A stretch of DNA of 64,000 nucleotides from Patescibacteria group bacterium (GCA_025057905.1 JANWUX010000001.1:287510-351509), one strand, 5' to 3'. Shown: positions 8,934 to 17,498, counted from the first letter of the stretch. Notes: generated from the sequence alone by a model not told the origin. Program-made: numbers and translations.

Positions 8934-11120
8934 ATGGAATGGCTTGTTGTTGCTGTTTCTTGGTATCTCTATCTTCTTTTAATTGGTCTTTTATTCTTTC
9001 CTCTCACCTCGATGATCTTTCGACGTTTTTCTTTCGACATGGGTTATCCTTTTGCCAAAACCATAGGCATTCTTTTAACTTCTTATCTTATTTATGTTCT
9101 ATCTTCGCTTAAAATTCTTCCCTTTTCTCGAGTTAGTCTTTTTTTCATCATTGGTTTATTTTCAATCGCTAATTTTTTACTAATATTTCTTAAACGATTT
9201 TCACTAACTCAAAAAAATCTCTTCATCATCATTGGGGAGGAAATTTTTTTCCTAACATCATTTCTTTTCTGGACTTACATAAGAGGTCAAGAACCATCAA
9301 TTCACTCCTTAGAAAAATTCATGGATTTTGGCTTCATAAACTCAATTCTCAGAACTAACCATTTTCCGCCTTTAGACATGTGGTACTCATTTGAAAAAAT
9401 AAACTATTATTACTTTGGCCATCTAACTGGCTCAATACTTATAAAACTAACTAATGTCCTTCCTGCGGTTGGTTATAATCTAATTCTTTCCAGTCTTTTC
9501 GCTCTTGGAGTTACTCAATCATTTTCAATTGTTGCAAATGTCATAAAAGTACTCTCATCTAGGATAAAAATTTTTTCTCTAACCATCTTTGGCCTCTTGG
9601 GTGCTTTTTTAGTTAATCTGGGAGGAAATCTTCACACGATCTACATCTTCACTGAGGGTTATCAAATCGGTGAGAATATTAAACCGCCACCGTTCTGGCA
9701 GATTCTTTCTGGGTTCAATCCCTCCAGTTACTTTTATCCAAACGCCACCCGATTCATTCCTTACACTATTCATGAGTTTCCTTCTTATTCTTATGTAGTG
9801 GCTGATCTTCATGCTCACGTATTTGATATTCCCTTTGTTTTGTTAACGATCGCCCTCTTGTTTATGGCTATATTAAATCTCCCGTTTCGTTATCAGATCA
9901 GGTTGCTTATTTCAACTAGGAAAGTACCTTTCTCCTCTTTCGTGAGAAAAATCGATGGATCAGTGATTTTTTTTTCAACTATTCTTGGTTTTCTCGTTGC
10001 CGTTCATTACATGACTAATGCTTCTGATGGCCCTATTTATTTTCTTCTTTCGTTAATTATCTTTTTGATTATTTATGGACTTAGCACTAAATTTTTTGTT
10101 TTCTTTACTATTTTCTCTCTTTCCTTTCTCCTCTTTTCTTATCCTTTTTCCTCTCATTTTTCTCCATTTATTTCTGGTATTGGCGTTAACTGTCCACCAG
10201 ATTTTCTTGCTAGATTAGAGAGACTTGGACCACTAATCTTTGAGGTTGATAAGTGCCAAGTTTCACCTCTATGGATGCTTTTCGTTATCTGGGGATTTTT
10301 TTGGATTAGTTTTTTTCTATTTCTTCTTTCTTTAAAAAGCGTAGAGATTAAAAACAAATCTTCAAAAAAAATCATTAACTTCCTAATTGTGATTTTTTCC
10401 TTTGGTAATTTATTAATTTTTATCCCGGAATTTTTTTATGTGAAAGATATTTATCCGAATCATTTTCGAGCAAATACGATGTTCAAACTTGGGTATCAGG
10501 CCTTCATTCTGATGAGTTTGGCAAGTTCAATTGTTTTTTTCTTTCTTAAACACCAAAAAAATCGCCTTCTCTCATCCGTTTATGTCTTATTTCTGTTTTT
10601 TGTGGCCATCTACCCATTATTTGCCATTCCTTCATACTACGGAGATTTAAACAAAACACCCCAACTTGATGGCTCAGTTTTCTTGAAGAAACTTTACGCT
10701 GAAGATAAAGAAATCATTGACTGGTTAAATAAAAATGTTCAAGGCCAACCGTTGGTTCTTGAAGCTCAAGGAGATTCATACACCGATTATCAGCGAATCT
10801 CGGCTCACACTGGCTTGCCAACGATCGCCGGCTGGTTTGTCCATCAGTGGCTTTGGCGAGGTAGTCCAGATTTTGTCAATAAGAGAATTCCCGACATAGT
10901 CAGTATTTACCAATCACCAGACATTGATCTAACAAAAAAACTTCTAAAAAAATACCAAGTGACCTACGTCATTATCTCCTCTCTCGAACGAAAAAGATAT
11001 CCAAATCTAAATGAAGAAAAATTCAGGATTATCGGAAATTTAGTCTTTCAGTCAAAAAATAAACTTGGGACTATTTACAAAGTTAAACAAACTCATCTAT
11101 CAAGTCAAACAAGAAACTGA
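8934..11120 (+). CDS. Large polytopic membrane protein, Chlor_Arch_YYY / DUF2298 family
   Basis: The 728-aa protein has many predicted membrane helices and a short soluble C-terminal domain of about 130 residues. Between the first helices it carries DMWYSFEKINYYYFGH, the tyrosine-run motif that names this family, known from Chloroflexi, archaea and Microgenomates. The fold resembles GT-C membrane glycosyltransferases and acidic residues lie in outward loops, so a role in lipid-linked sugar transfer is plausible but unproven. The C-terminal soluble part (DKEIIDWLNKNVQGQPLVLE, and later VTYVIISSLER) resembles the end domain of oligosaccharyl-transferase-like proteins. Its promoter box is shared with valS. 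Confidence 0.8.
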   Translation: MEWLVVAVSWYLYLLLIGLLFFPLTSMIFRRFSFDMGYPFAKTIGILLTSYLIYVLSSLKILPFSRVSLFFIIGLFSIANFLLIFLKRFSLTQKNLFIIIGEEIFFLTSFLFWTYIRGQEPSIHSLEKFMDFGFINSILRTNHFPPLDMWYSFEKINYYYFGHLTGSILIKLTNVLPAVGYNLILSSLFALGVTQSFSIVANVIKVLSSRIKIFSLTIFGLLGAFLVNLGGNLHTIYIFTEGYQIGENIKPPPFWQILSGFNPSSYFYPNATRFIPYTIHEFPSYSYVVADLHAHVFDIPFVLLTIALLFMAILNLPFRYQIRLLISTRKVPFSSFVRKIDGSVIFFSTILGFLVAVHYMTNASDGPIYFLLSLIIFLIIYGLSTKFFVFFTIFSLSFLLFSYPFSSHFSPFISGIGVNCPPDFLARLERLGPLIFEVDKCQVSPLWMLFVIWGFFWISFFLFLLSLKSVEIKNKSSKKIINFLIVIFSFGNLLIFIPEFFYVKDIYPNHFRANTMFKLGYQAFILMSLASSIVFFFLKHQKNRLLSSVYVLFLFFVAIYPLFAIPSYYGDLNKTPQLDGSVFLKKLYAEDKEIIDWLNKNVQGQPLVLEAQGDSYTDYQRISAHTGLPTIAGWFVHQWLWRGSPDFVNKRIPDIVSIYQSPDIDLTKKLLKKYQVTYVIISSLERKRYPNLNEEKFRIIGNLVFQSKNKLGTIYKVKQTHLSSQTRN

Positions 11121-11127
11121 AAGATAT

Positions 11128-11156
11128 TTGACAACGGAAAAAAAATTTGCTACCCT
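11128..11156 (+). promoter_or_regulatory. Promoter of a putative small RNA
   Basis: TTGACA at 11128-11133 and TACCCT at 11151-11156 are separated by exactly 17 bases. The predicted start is near 11163. It lies 8 bp after the stop of the YYY gene and is followed by no plus-strand gene until 11563. Confidence 0.45.
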
Positions 11157-11162
11157 TGAATT

Positions 11163-11220
11163 TAGGGGCATTACTACTCGTCGAATAAACCCACTCGAGC
11201 GGTAGTGATGCTCTTTTTTT
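11163..11220 (+). ncRNA. Putative ~55-nt small RNA or stand-alone terminator hairpin
   Basis: Downstream of a consensus-like promoter lies a long hairpin: bases 11166-11177 pair with 11202-11213 over about 12 bp with two G-U pairs. A 24-base top follows that can form a second short stem (CTCG with CGAG), and then a run of eight T residues. The end is a typical rho-independent terminator. It may simply terminate the YYY gene, but a separate promoter between that gene and the hairpin, and a hairpin that fills the transcript, suggest a small RNA. It matches none of the 4.5S, 6S or tmRNA signatures I know. The T-run reaches the stop codon of the opposing gene at 11219. Confidence 0.4.
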
Positions 11221-11374
11221 ATATCCGATAAAGAGTTAGAGGAATTCTTAATTTCTTCTTTCTTATCTTCTCAAACTGATTAGCTGTGAAAGATATAAAC
11301 TCTTCCCTACGGTTTAACTGAGTTTTTCTGGCCTCTAGAAACTTTTTTTTTAAAAAAATTAAAAGATCAATCAT
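11219..11374 (-). CDS. 51-aa basic protein, hypothetical
   Basis: A minus-strand frame from the ATG at 11374 to TAA at 11219 encodes a protein that starts MIDLLIFLKKKFLEARKTQL and ends KKKLRIPLTLYRI. It is rich in Lys and Arg with alternating hydrophobic residues, and is likely helical. I do not recognise a named family. The coding case rests on a near-perfect promoter upstream (TTGACA, 17 bases, TATTAT) and sensible composition. It faces the small RNA/terminator across its stop codon. Confidence 0.6.
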   Translation of the reverse strand: MIDLLIFLKKKFLEARKTQLNRREEFISFTANQFEKIRKKKLRIPLTLYRI

Positions 11375-11385
11375 AAGGTAAATGA

Positions 11386-11414
11386 ATAATAGACAAAAAG
11401 ATATGATTTGTCAA
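11386..11414 (-). promoter_or_regulatory. Promoter of the 51-aa gene
   Basis: On the minus strand TTGACA (11414-11409) and TATTAT (11391-11386) are 17 bases apart. The ATG at 11374 is 11 bases past the -10 box, which would leave a leader of only about 5 bases. Confidence 0.6.
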
Positions 11415-11550
11415 GACCTATAATTTTTTTTTTATATTCTATAAGATATCCTATAGAATAAAAAGTTTAATTTAGGTATTCATATCAATCTTTATGTAAT
11501 TATCCAAATAGTGTGGATAACTTAAAGGTTTTTTTTAGATTGGTTAGTTA

Positions 11551-11556
11551 TATAAT
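11551..11556 (+). promoter_or_regulatory. -10 box of the EEP hydrolase gene
   Basis: TATAAT is followed by exactly six bases (TAAGAA) and then the ATG at 11563. Initiation at the usual distance would put the first mRNA base at the A of the ATG. This is a model case of a leaderless promoter in this window. Confidence 0.55.
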
Positions 11557-11562
11557 TAAGAA

Positions 11563-12345
11563 ATGGCTTTGTCTGTTCTCACTTTTAATACTTTTTTTAA
11601 TCGTGGATTTTTTGAGGTTGAAAAAGTGATCGATAAATTCAACCCTGATATTCTCTGTCTGCAAGAATTTTTGATTGATGAAAAAAACATAAAGAAAATT
11701 GAGGCAAAGAATTACTCTTTAGCTGATTACCACAATTCATTTATTAAAAGTGGAAGAATTTATGGTGTTATCACTTTTTATAAAAAAAATAGACTTAGAC
11801 TAAAGGCAACTGAGTTCGTTGAACCAAAAAACAATCCTAGTGAATATCTTTTTAATCTCATTAAAATATTTTTTAAGAACAAAAACCAACCAAAGACAAT
11901 TCTAAAAACGACTCTCATAGAAAAAGAAACCAAAAAAGAAGTTGATATTTACAATCTTCACCTTTTTATTGTTGGTTCAAATCTAGCCAGAGTCTCAACC
12001 TTAAAAAAAATCATCAAAGAAAAAAGCCAAAAGAATAAGAGAGTTATTATTTGTGGAGACTTTAATTACTACCCAATCCAAAGAAAGAAACTTGAGGTTA
12101 TGATGAATGATTTTAATTTTAAAGAAGCGACAAAAAATATTTCTCAAACTATCAACCCTAACAAAAAAGGAGCTATGAAAGAGTACTCATTTCTTCAGAA
12201 GTTGTTCTTTCCTATCTTTAAACTCTTTGAAAAAACTCTTAAAATTGATTATGTTTTTTATAAAAACTTAACTCACATAAAAACTCTCAGAATAGAAAAT
12301 CACTTTTCTGATCATTACCCAATTATTTCTTTTTTCAAGATATAA
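11563..12345 (+). CDS. Endonuclease/exonuclease/phosphatase (EEP) family protein
   Basis: The 260-aa protein carries the ordered metal-site motifs of the DNase I/EEP fold. These are an N-terminal LTFNTFF, a metal-binding Glu in DILCLQEF, YNLHLF, GDFNYYP with the catalytic Asp-Asn, and a C-terminal IDYVFY and SDHYPI with the catalytic His. Family members cleave phosphodiester bonds in DNA, RNA or lipid head groups; the substrate here cannot be read from sequence. There is no signal peptide, so it is probably cytoplasmic. Its last 11 bp overlap the end of the convergent glycosyltransferase gene. It is transcribed from its own leaderless-type promoter. Confidence 0.8.
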   Translation: MALSVLTFNTFFNRGFFEVEKVIDKFNPDILCLQEFLIDEKNIKKIEAKNYSLADYHNSFIKSGRIYGVITFYKKNRLRLKATEFVEPKNNPSEYLFNLIKIFFKNKNQPKTILKTTLIEKETKKEVDIYNLHLFIVGSNLARVSTLKKIIKEKSQKNKRVIICGDFNYYPIQRKKLEVMMNDFNFKEATKNISQTINPNKKGAMKEYSFLQKLFFPIFKLFEKTLKIDYVFYKNLTHIKTLRIENHFSDHYPIISFFKI

Positions 12346-13162
12346 GTGATAAAATTTTTCTTAAGGTTTTCTTTATTTGGCTTAAGAAAAGGAAATTCTT
12401 TATTTGATTATATCCACTTTTTTTATTGTAGTACTGCCCTCCCATCTCATATTCAAAGATTTTTTCATTAATTTCTTGATTAAGAAAGAGTCTTCTAGTA
12501 GTGGCAATTAAATATTTATAGAAAAAACTTATTTTTCCTTCCTTACGCATTCTTCTGAGAGAAAAAACGACTTTCGGATTTTTTATGAACTTTACTCTTA
12601 CCCCATAATCATTAACCCTGTTAACAAATTCATGATCTTCCGAGATAAAAACATCTTCATTGAAACCTCCAACTAAATTAAAAAAACTTCTTTCAACAAT
12701 CATCGTCCCTCCCAAAGAGAATTTCTTGGGAAGCACTTGAGAAAACTCAACTAGGATGTTGACTAGATCAAAAAGTGGTTTGTAATTGGATTCTGTTTTT
12801 TCTGGTTTAAGGTAAGGAATGAAAACTAATCCCTTGGTTTTTTTAATTTGTTTTTCTAGTCTTTCCAAAAATAAAGGAGGTATTCGGTTATCGGCATCAA
12901 GAAAAATTAAATAATCACCCTTTGCTTTCTTGGCTCCATAGTTTCTTTGGGAGGAAACATGTCTTTTCTTTATTTGAAAAAAATGAATTTGAGATAGTTT
13001 TTTTTTGTAATCTTTGATTATCTCATGAGTTTTATCAGAAGAAAAAGCATCAATTATCAAAACCTCAAAAGGTTTTGGATATTTTTCTCTCAGAATATCA
13101 TTCAAAAGATGAGGTAAAAATCTCTCTTCATTCAAAGTGGGAATAATGATTGAGAAAAACAT
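12335..13162 (-). CDS. Family 2 glycosyltransferase
   Basis: A GT-A fold is indicated by SIIIPTLNEERFLPHLL at the N-terminus, VLIIDAFSSDKT, and the metal/nucleotide-sugar motif LIFLDADNR. Later ISEDHEFVNRVNDYG matches the acidic ED catalytic-base motif of GT2 enzymes. It transfers a sugar from a nucleotide donor, probably to an envelope glycan or lipid; acceptor and linkage are unknown. At 275 aa it lacks long membrane segments. It is divergent from another GT2 gene at 13201 and shares its -10 box with that gene. Confidence 0.82.
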   Translation of the reverse strand: MFFSIIIPTLNEERFLPHLLNDILREKYPKPFEVLIIDAFSSDKTHEIIKDYKKKLSQIHFFQIKKRHVSSQRNYGAKKAKGDYLIFLDADNRIPPLFLERLEKQIKKTKGLVFIPYLKPEKTESNYKPLFDLVNILVEFSQVLPKKFSLGGTMIVERSFFNLVGGFNEDVFISEDHEFVNRVNDYGVRVKFIKNPKVVFSLRRMRKEGKISFFYKYLIATTRRLFLNQEINEKIFEYEMGGQYYNKKSGYNQIKNFLFLSQIKKTLRKILSLIS

Positions 13163-13185
13163 TTTTTTGCTTAGAGTGTGAGTAA

Positions 13186-13193
13186 ATTATAAT
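13186..13193. promoter_or_regulatory. Shared palindromic -10 box (two glycosyltransferases)
   Basis: ATTATAAT gives TATAAT on both strands. The plus box (13188-13193) is 7 bases before the ATG at 13201, consistent with a leaderless mRNA. The minus box (13191-13186) is 23 bases before the ATG at 13162. The two divergent genes are functionally alike, so a shared switch makes sense. Confidence 0.6.
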
Positions 13194-13200
13194 AGACAAA

Positions 13201-13929
13201 ATGACTGTCTCTGTGATTGTTCCGGTTTATAACGAAGAAAAATACATCGATAAGGCTCTAAAAAGTATTCTTAATCAACTAGATAAGCCAGATGAGGTTA
13301 TTGTCGTGGATAATAATTCAACCGACAAAAGCATCGCCATTGCTAAACAATATCAAAAAAGGCTTCCCCTAAGAATTATTGAAGAGAAAAATCAAGGAAT
13401 ATGCCAGGCAAGACATCGAGGTTTCAATGAGGCAAAAGGTGATATCTTAATAAAACTTGATGCTGATGCGATAATAGAAAAAGATTGGATAAAAAAAGCA
13501 AAAGAGATCTTTTTTAAATTTCAAAATGTTGTCGGTTACTCAAGTAAATTTTTATTTTACGACCTTAGATTATTAAAAAAAACAAGTCTTCCATCGTCTG
13601 CTTACCAATCTTTTTTCAAATTGTTCTTTAGACATTACATTCTCATTGGCCCTTGCTTTGCTATTCGAAAATCTGTCTGGGATATAGTTAAGAATAAAGT
13701 TTGTCTAGATAGTAAAAAAATTCATGAAGACATTGACTTGTCCTTTCACATCATAAAATATGGCAAAATTTATCTTGATAAAACATCTCTCGTTTACATC
13801 TCAGGCAGAAGAGAGAAGACTAATCCCTACTCCTTTTTTGTCGAATATCCAATTATGCTAGTAAGGACAATTATTCTTCATAAATTTCAAATAAGCACGA
13901 TAAAAAAATCTAATCATAACTTTATCTAA
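13201..13929 (+). CDS. Family 2 glycosyltransferase
   Basis: The 242-aa protein opens MTVSVIVPVYNEEKYIDKAL, then VIVVDNNSTDKS and DILIKLDADAII, the standard donor-binding and DxD elements of GT2 enzymes. KIHEDIDLSFHIIKYG supplies the acidic catalytic-base region. No clear membrane helix is present, although a hydrophobic C-terminal stretch (FFVEYPIMLVRTIIL) may touch the membrane. The acceptor is unknown. It diverges from the related gene at 12335 and its last 8 bp overlap the end of the DNA ligase gene on the other strand. Confidence 0.82.
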   Translation: MTVSVIVPVYNEEKYIDKALKSILNQLDKPDEVIVVDNNSTDKSIAIAKQYQKRLPLRIIEEKNQGICQARHRGFNEAKGDILIKLDADAIIEKDWIKKAKEIFFKFQNVVGYSSKFLFYDLRLLKKTSLPSSAYQSFFKLFFRHYILIGPCFAIRKSVWDIVKNKVCLDSKKIHEDIDLSFHIIKYGKIYLDKTSLVYISGRREKTNPYSFFVEYPIMLVRTIILHKFQISTIKKSNHNFI

Positions 13930-15670
13930 ATATCTTTAGGATTTCTTCTTTTTTAGTGGTCTCGGTGAATTTTTTATCCTCGCGAAATCTCTCTAACCGA
14001 GGAAAACGCAAAGCCAGTCCAGCAGTATGAATTGGTGACTTGGTGACACCATCGGATCTAATTTCAACGACTATTTTTGGTTCAATCCAAAAGTCACAGC
14101 TCATCTCCTCACTCACCAGATAATTTTTTGGTTTTTTTTCTAGATGATGTTTCGAGAGTTTATCCTTAAGGTTTCGCCACTCGTCATCACTTAAACCTGT
14201 GCCTATCTTAGCAAGAGTCAAAAACTGATCACTTTTTTCGTCGTATATACCAACTAAAAAAGCACCAATTCCAAAATCTGATCGTTTTCCTTTACCTAGA
14301 TCATAGCCAAGAATGACACAATCGACGGTATCGATAGCTTTTTGGGAATAACTCTTTTTGTATTTTATCCAATTCCATTCTCTAGAACCTGGTTTGTAAA
14401 CACCCATTATCTTTTTTGCCATGAGCCCCTCAAGATTTTTTTTAATCGCTGAGTCAAAAAAATTATCAATCTCTTCTTCGCTTCTGGCAATTCCCTTTGT
14501 TGTCACTAAGACTATATCTCTCTGAGGATCATTGGAAGTGATTATTGATTTTTCAAGTTCTTTTCTTCTTTCAATGAATGACCGATCTAAAAAACTGAGA
14601 TGATTCTTATAAAGCAACTCGAAGACGAACAATCGAAGAGGAATTTTCATTGATACCTCGGCGATTCCATATTTCCTTTTTCTTTGAACCGTTTCTTGGA
14701 AAGGCAAGAATCTTTTTAGATCTGGATCATAACCAACTGCCTCACCTTCAAAAATTAATTCTTGAGCGCTAATTTGTTTTTTTATTGCTTCAATGAGATC
14801 AGGAAACATAAAAGTCACCTCTTCGAGACTTCTTGAGAAAATCTTGATCTTTTTGTCAGAATCATTGCTTGTTTGACTTGTTTTTTGGTAGTGAATTTGA
14901 AGTCTAAAACCATCAAATTTAGGTTCAACAACACACTCACCAATCTTGTCGATAATCTCTTTGGCCGAAGAAAGTCTTTCTGCTTTCATCATGATAATCG
15001 GAATAAACAATTTTGGCTTTATGTTCATAATCGAATCCAAATCTTTTTTTTTGGCGAGTTTCCCTAAGTAACCAAGATTAGGCCTAACATGATATGCCTT
15101 TTCAACCGATTCCCTTAAGCTTTTATCGCCACAAATTAACCATGAAAAGGCGTCAAGAATTGTCATCTCTGAAAAACCCATTCTGAAGTTGCCTGTCGGA
15201 ATTCTCACTAAAAAACGAGCTGATAGGGGATCGGACTCTCTAATCATTTCAGAGAGAAGATTAATTTTCTCCTCTTGACTTCCCTCTCCTTTCAAAGATG
15301 CTATTCTGTAAAAATTTTTGTAAACCTCAGTGATTGTTTGAACATTCTCATAAAATGGTCGATGCTGATGCTGAGTCTTCAGTTTTTCCACTGTTTCACC
15401 TAGATCACCTGTCTTTTTATATTCCTGATCAAGGTAATCTTTTTTGACATTTAAAGCCTTGATTGTCGCTTTGAAAACTAACTTTTCTGAAACACCAAAC
15501 TCAAGCGACTCATATTCAGGAACAACTCTCCCTTGAAGAAGATAGACTACTTTATCAATCTCTTCTTCAGACAAACGCGCAAAAAGCTCAGTGAGAAGAC
15601 TAGTAATTTTTAGTCTTGAAGAAGTTTTGGTTATTTGATCAAGATATTTCGCTAATTCAGAAAAATTCAT
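13922..15670 (-). CDS. lig: ATP-dependent DNA ligase, archaeal type
   Basis: At 582 aa this has the size and layout of archaeal LigI: a DNA-binding N-terminal domain, an adenylation domain, and an OB-fold C-terminal domain. Motif I is EPKFDGFRLQIHY with the Lys that takes the AMP. Other motifs are FEGEAVGYD (III), EGLMAKK (IV) and WNWIKYKKSY (V). It seals nicks using ATP, whereas nearly all other bacteria use the NAD-dependent LigA for replication. Whether LigA also exists in this genome cannot be seen. It lies 14 bp after the Fic gene on the same strand and may share its transcript. Confidence 0.9.
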   Translation of the reverse strand: MNFSELAKYLDQITKTSSRLKITSLLTELFARLSEEEIDKVVYLLQGRVVPEYESLEFGVSEKLVFKATIKALNVKKDYLDQEYKKTGDLGETVEKLKTQHQHRPFYENVQTITEVYKNFYRIASLKGEGSQEEKINLLSEMIRESDPLSARFLVRIPTGNFRMGFSEMTILDAFSWLICGDKSLRESVEKAYHVRPNLGYLGKLAKKKDLDSIMNIKPKLFIPIIMMKAERLSSAKEIIDKIGECVVEPKFDGFRLQIHYQKTSQTSNDSDKKIKIFSRSLEEVTFMFPDLIEAIKKQISAQELIFEGEAVGYDPDLKRFLPFQETVQRKRKYGIAEVSMKIPLRLFVFELLYKNHLSFLDRSFIERRKELEKSIITSNDPQRDIVLVTTKGIARSEEEIDNFFDSAIKKNLEGLMAKKIMGVYKPGSREWNWIKYKKSYSQKAIDTVDCVILGYDLGKGKRSDFGIGAFLVGIYDEKSDQFLTLAKIGTGLSDDEWRNLKDKLSKHHLEKKPKNYLVSEEMSCDFWIEPKIVVEIRSDGVTKSPIHTAGLALRFPRLERFREDKKFTETTKKEEILKIFR

Positions 15671-15684
15671 AAATACCAGTTAAG

Positions 15685-16725
15685 TTATACCCTAACATAT
15701 CTTGCAGATTTTGTGCTCCCAATCTTTTTAACCAAACCTTTTTTTATCAACTCCTTTAGATCTCGAAGGATTGTGTCTTCAGAATAATCTGGAAATATCT
15801 CTCTAAAAGTTTGGTTTTGAATGTAACCAACTTCCTGGATATACTCAAGAAGTTTCATTTGTCTCTCAGTGAGAAATATCTGCTGACCACCAAATTTCTC
15901 CTTTAGATTTACATCCTTTGAGATCTTTAAGATTTTTTCCTTTATCTTATTAAACTCAACTGCCGCACCAAAGGTAAAATACTCCAGCCAACTTGTTAGA
16001 TCACCAGCTGAGGCTTTTTGAAGATTATGATAGTAAGAAGCTGCATCCTTATCATAATATTCTTCCAGAGAAAAGAATCTTCTAATGTCGTAACCTCCTA
16101 AAAAAAGAATCAAGGTGGCTAAAACTCGTGCAACTCGACCATTACCATCAACAAAAGGATGAATTCTGACAAGTTCGTGATGAGCTAAGCCGGCTTTGAT
16201 AACCGGGTGAATATCGTTATTACCTTTATTTAACCAGTAAACAAACTCTCTCATCAAAAATGGAACCTCAATTGGCGGAGGCGGCCGGAAGGTCACCTCA
16301 CCCGTAAGTGAATTTCTTATCACAACTTGCTTTTGACGATATTCTCCTAGCTGATCTTCAGGTAAAATTTTATTAACAATTATTCGATGAAGCTTCTTAA
16401 TTAGTTGCTCAGTGATTTTGTCAATTTTCTTTTTGGCTTCTTCATCTATAAAATCAATCACCTTTCGATAATTAATGATCTCTTGAATATCTCGAGGTCG
16501 ACCAATGACCTCTTTGCCAGCCAAGATATTTTTGGCATCGTCTTTCTCCAGAGGATTGCCTTCAAGATGAGTGCCATGATAAACGGAACGGATGATTGCG
16601 TCTTCTTTAAACTTTTTCTCCCATAAGGGTAATAGAGGTGAATGTTGAATGACTTCTTCCGCCGCCTCGATTTTGCTGATATTGACAAGAATTTTGTTTG
16701 TTATAGTATACTGCGGATTAAACAT
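15685..16725 (-). CDS. Fic-domain protein with C-terminal winged helix
   Basis: The core motif HPFVDGNGRVARVLATL is the FIC active site (H-P-F-x-D/E-G-N-G-R), which usually transfers AMP from ATP to a protein hydroxyl. A flap and N-terminal helix precede it. The C-terminal 65 residues, from ERQMKLLEYIQE to GSTKSARYVRV, form a predicted winged-helix DNA-binding domain. The inhibitory motif normally [ST]xxxE[GN] reads GTHLEGN here, so the position four before Glu is Gly rather than Ser/Thr. I start it at the ATG at 16725, 9 bases past a TATAAT box. Targets are unknown; toxin-like or regulatory roles are both possible. Confidence 0.85.
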   Translation of the reverse strand: MFNPQYTITNKILVNISKIEAAEEVIQHSPLLPLWEKKFKEDAIIRSVYHGTHLEGNPLEKDDAKNILAGKEVIGRPRDIQEIINYRKVIDFIDEEAKKKIDKITEQLIKKLHRIIVNKILPEDQLGEYRQKQVVIRNSLTGEVTFRPPPPIEVPFLMREFVYWLNKGNNDIHPVIKAGLAHHELVRIHPFVDGNGRVARVLATLILFLGGYDIRRFFSLEEYYDKDAASYYHNLQKASAGDLTSWLEYFTFGAAVEFNKIKEKILKISKDVNLKEKFGGQQIFLTERQMKLLEYIQEVGYIQNQTFREIFPDYSEDTILRDLKELIKKGLVKKIGSTKSARYVRV

Positions 16726-16734
16726 CAAATTTAT

Positions 16735-16740
16735 ATTATA
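16735..16740 (-). promoter_or_regulatory. -10 box of the Fic gene
   Basis: TATAAT on the minus strand lies 9 bases before the ATG at 16725. It also decides the start: the longer in-frame start at 16854 would lie upstream of the promoter and inside the neighbouring gene. Confidence 0.5.
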
Positions 16741-16796
16741 AAAAATGAAATGAATTGTCCTCATATCTCTGGTTTGATATCCGAATGAATTTTTTT

Positions 16797-16802
16797 TATA
16801 TT
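16797..16802 (+). promoter_or_regulatory. -10 box of the pilin-like pair
   Basis: TATATT is followed by exactly six bases and then the ATG at 16809, the same spacing as at 4129, 11563 and 35112. A leaderless transcript is implied. Confidence 0.45.
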
Positions 16803-16808
16803 TAAGAT

Positions 16809-17102
16809 ATGGTTTACGGACTTTCAATTGATCCAACAACTTTTCCACCAGCAAGAATTTCTTCTATCTCAACTTTAGTCAATGTTTTTTTGCCACTATT
16901 GGTGACAGGCGCAGCTTTCTTATTTCTGGTGATGGCTTTTTACGGAGCTTTTTTATATCTGACAAACGGTGACAAGCCAGAGATCCTAAAAAAAGCGCAA
17001 GCAATCATAATCTACGCTTTTGTTGGTTTACTAATTGTTGTCTCAAGTTTTGTGCTCGTCAACATCATTAGTCGAATTTTAGGTGTCAGTAGATCAATAT
17101 AA
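16809..17102 (+). CDS. VirB2/TrbC-like pilin-type membrane protein
   Basis: A 97-aa protein has two hydrophobic helices (about residues 27-52 and 68-92) around the loop NGDKPEILKKAQAIIIYA. The layout and the loop pattern x-P-E-x-x-K-K-A-Q match the other pilin-like proteins in the window. It is followed after 9 bp by a second such gene, so the pair is probably one operon. Processing or assembly into a pilus is inferred from the T4SS pilin family; nothing in the sequence shows a leader cleavage site clearly. Confidence 0.7.
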   Translation: MVYGLSIDPTTFPPARISSISTLVNVFLPLLVTGAAFLFLVMAFYGAFLYLTNGDKPEILKKAQAIIIYAFVGLLIVVSSFVLVNIISRILGVSRSI

Positions 17103-17111
17103 GAGAAAAAT

Positions 17112-17498
17112 ATGAAAATTCCTCTCAGTCAAAATCAAAGAAAGGACATAAACGAAATTTTTGGTCAGATAAGTCCACCAGACTCAATGAGAATCGGTGT
17201 CGATGATCCAATACTTGGTGTTAGTCGATTGATCTCTTTTGGAATTTTATTTTTTATCACAGTAGCAGGATTCGTTCTCTTGCTATTTCTTCTCTGGGGA
17301 GCTTTCGATTGGATTACTTCAGGAGGTGAAAAGGAAAAAATTGCCAAAGCTCAGAGCAAAATTACTAACGCTCTCATCGGTATTGTTCTCGTTTTTGTTG
17401 TTTTAACAATCTTCAACGTCGTTGCTGGCAACATTTTAGGAATAATTAACATTGGGCCAGATGGCAACTGGACAATCAAAATTCCGACTCTTAGATAG
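17112..17498 (+). CDS. VirB2/TrbC-like pilin-type membrane protein
   Basis: The 128-aa product has a polar N-terminal 40 residues, then two hydrophobic helices (about 43-67 and 84-110) around the loop SGGEKEKIAKAQSKITNAL. That loop is a close match to the pilin-like family (S-G-G-x-x-E-K-I-x-K-A-Q). A C-terminal tail of 18 residues follows. It lies 9 bp after a related gene and is convergent with the propeller protein gene, 12 bp away. It may be a pilus or secretion subunit, or a membrane protein borrowed from that family. Confidence 0.7.
   Translation: MKIPLSQNQRKDINEIFGQISPPDSMRIGVDDPILGVSRLISFGILFFITVAGFVLLLFLLWGAFDWITSGGEKEKIAKAQSKITNALIGIVLVFVVLTIFNVVAGNILGIINIGPDGNWTIKIPTLR

Noticed and set aside
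8893..8934. Extra N-terminal residues for valS (start at 8934)
   Set aside because: They would be translated from the -10 box region; [18 protein letters not shown] is the usual family start. The same reasoning removed longer starts for gltX, fic, fba and bcp.
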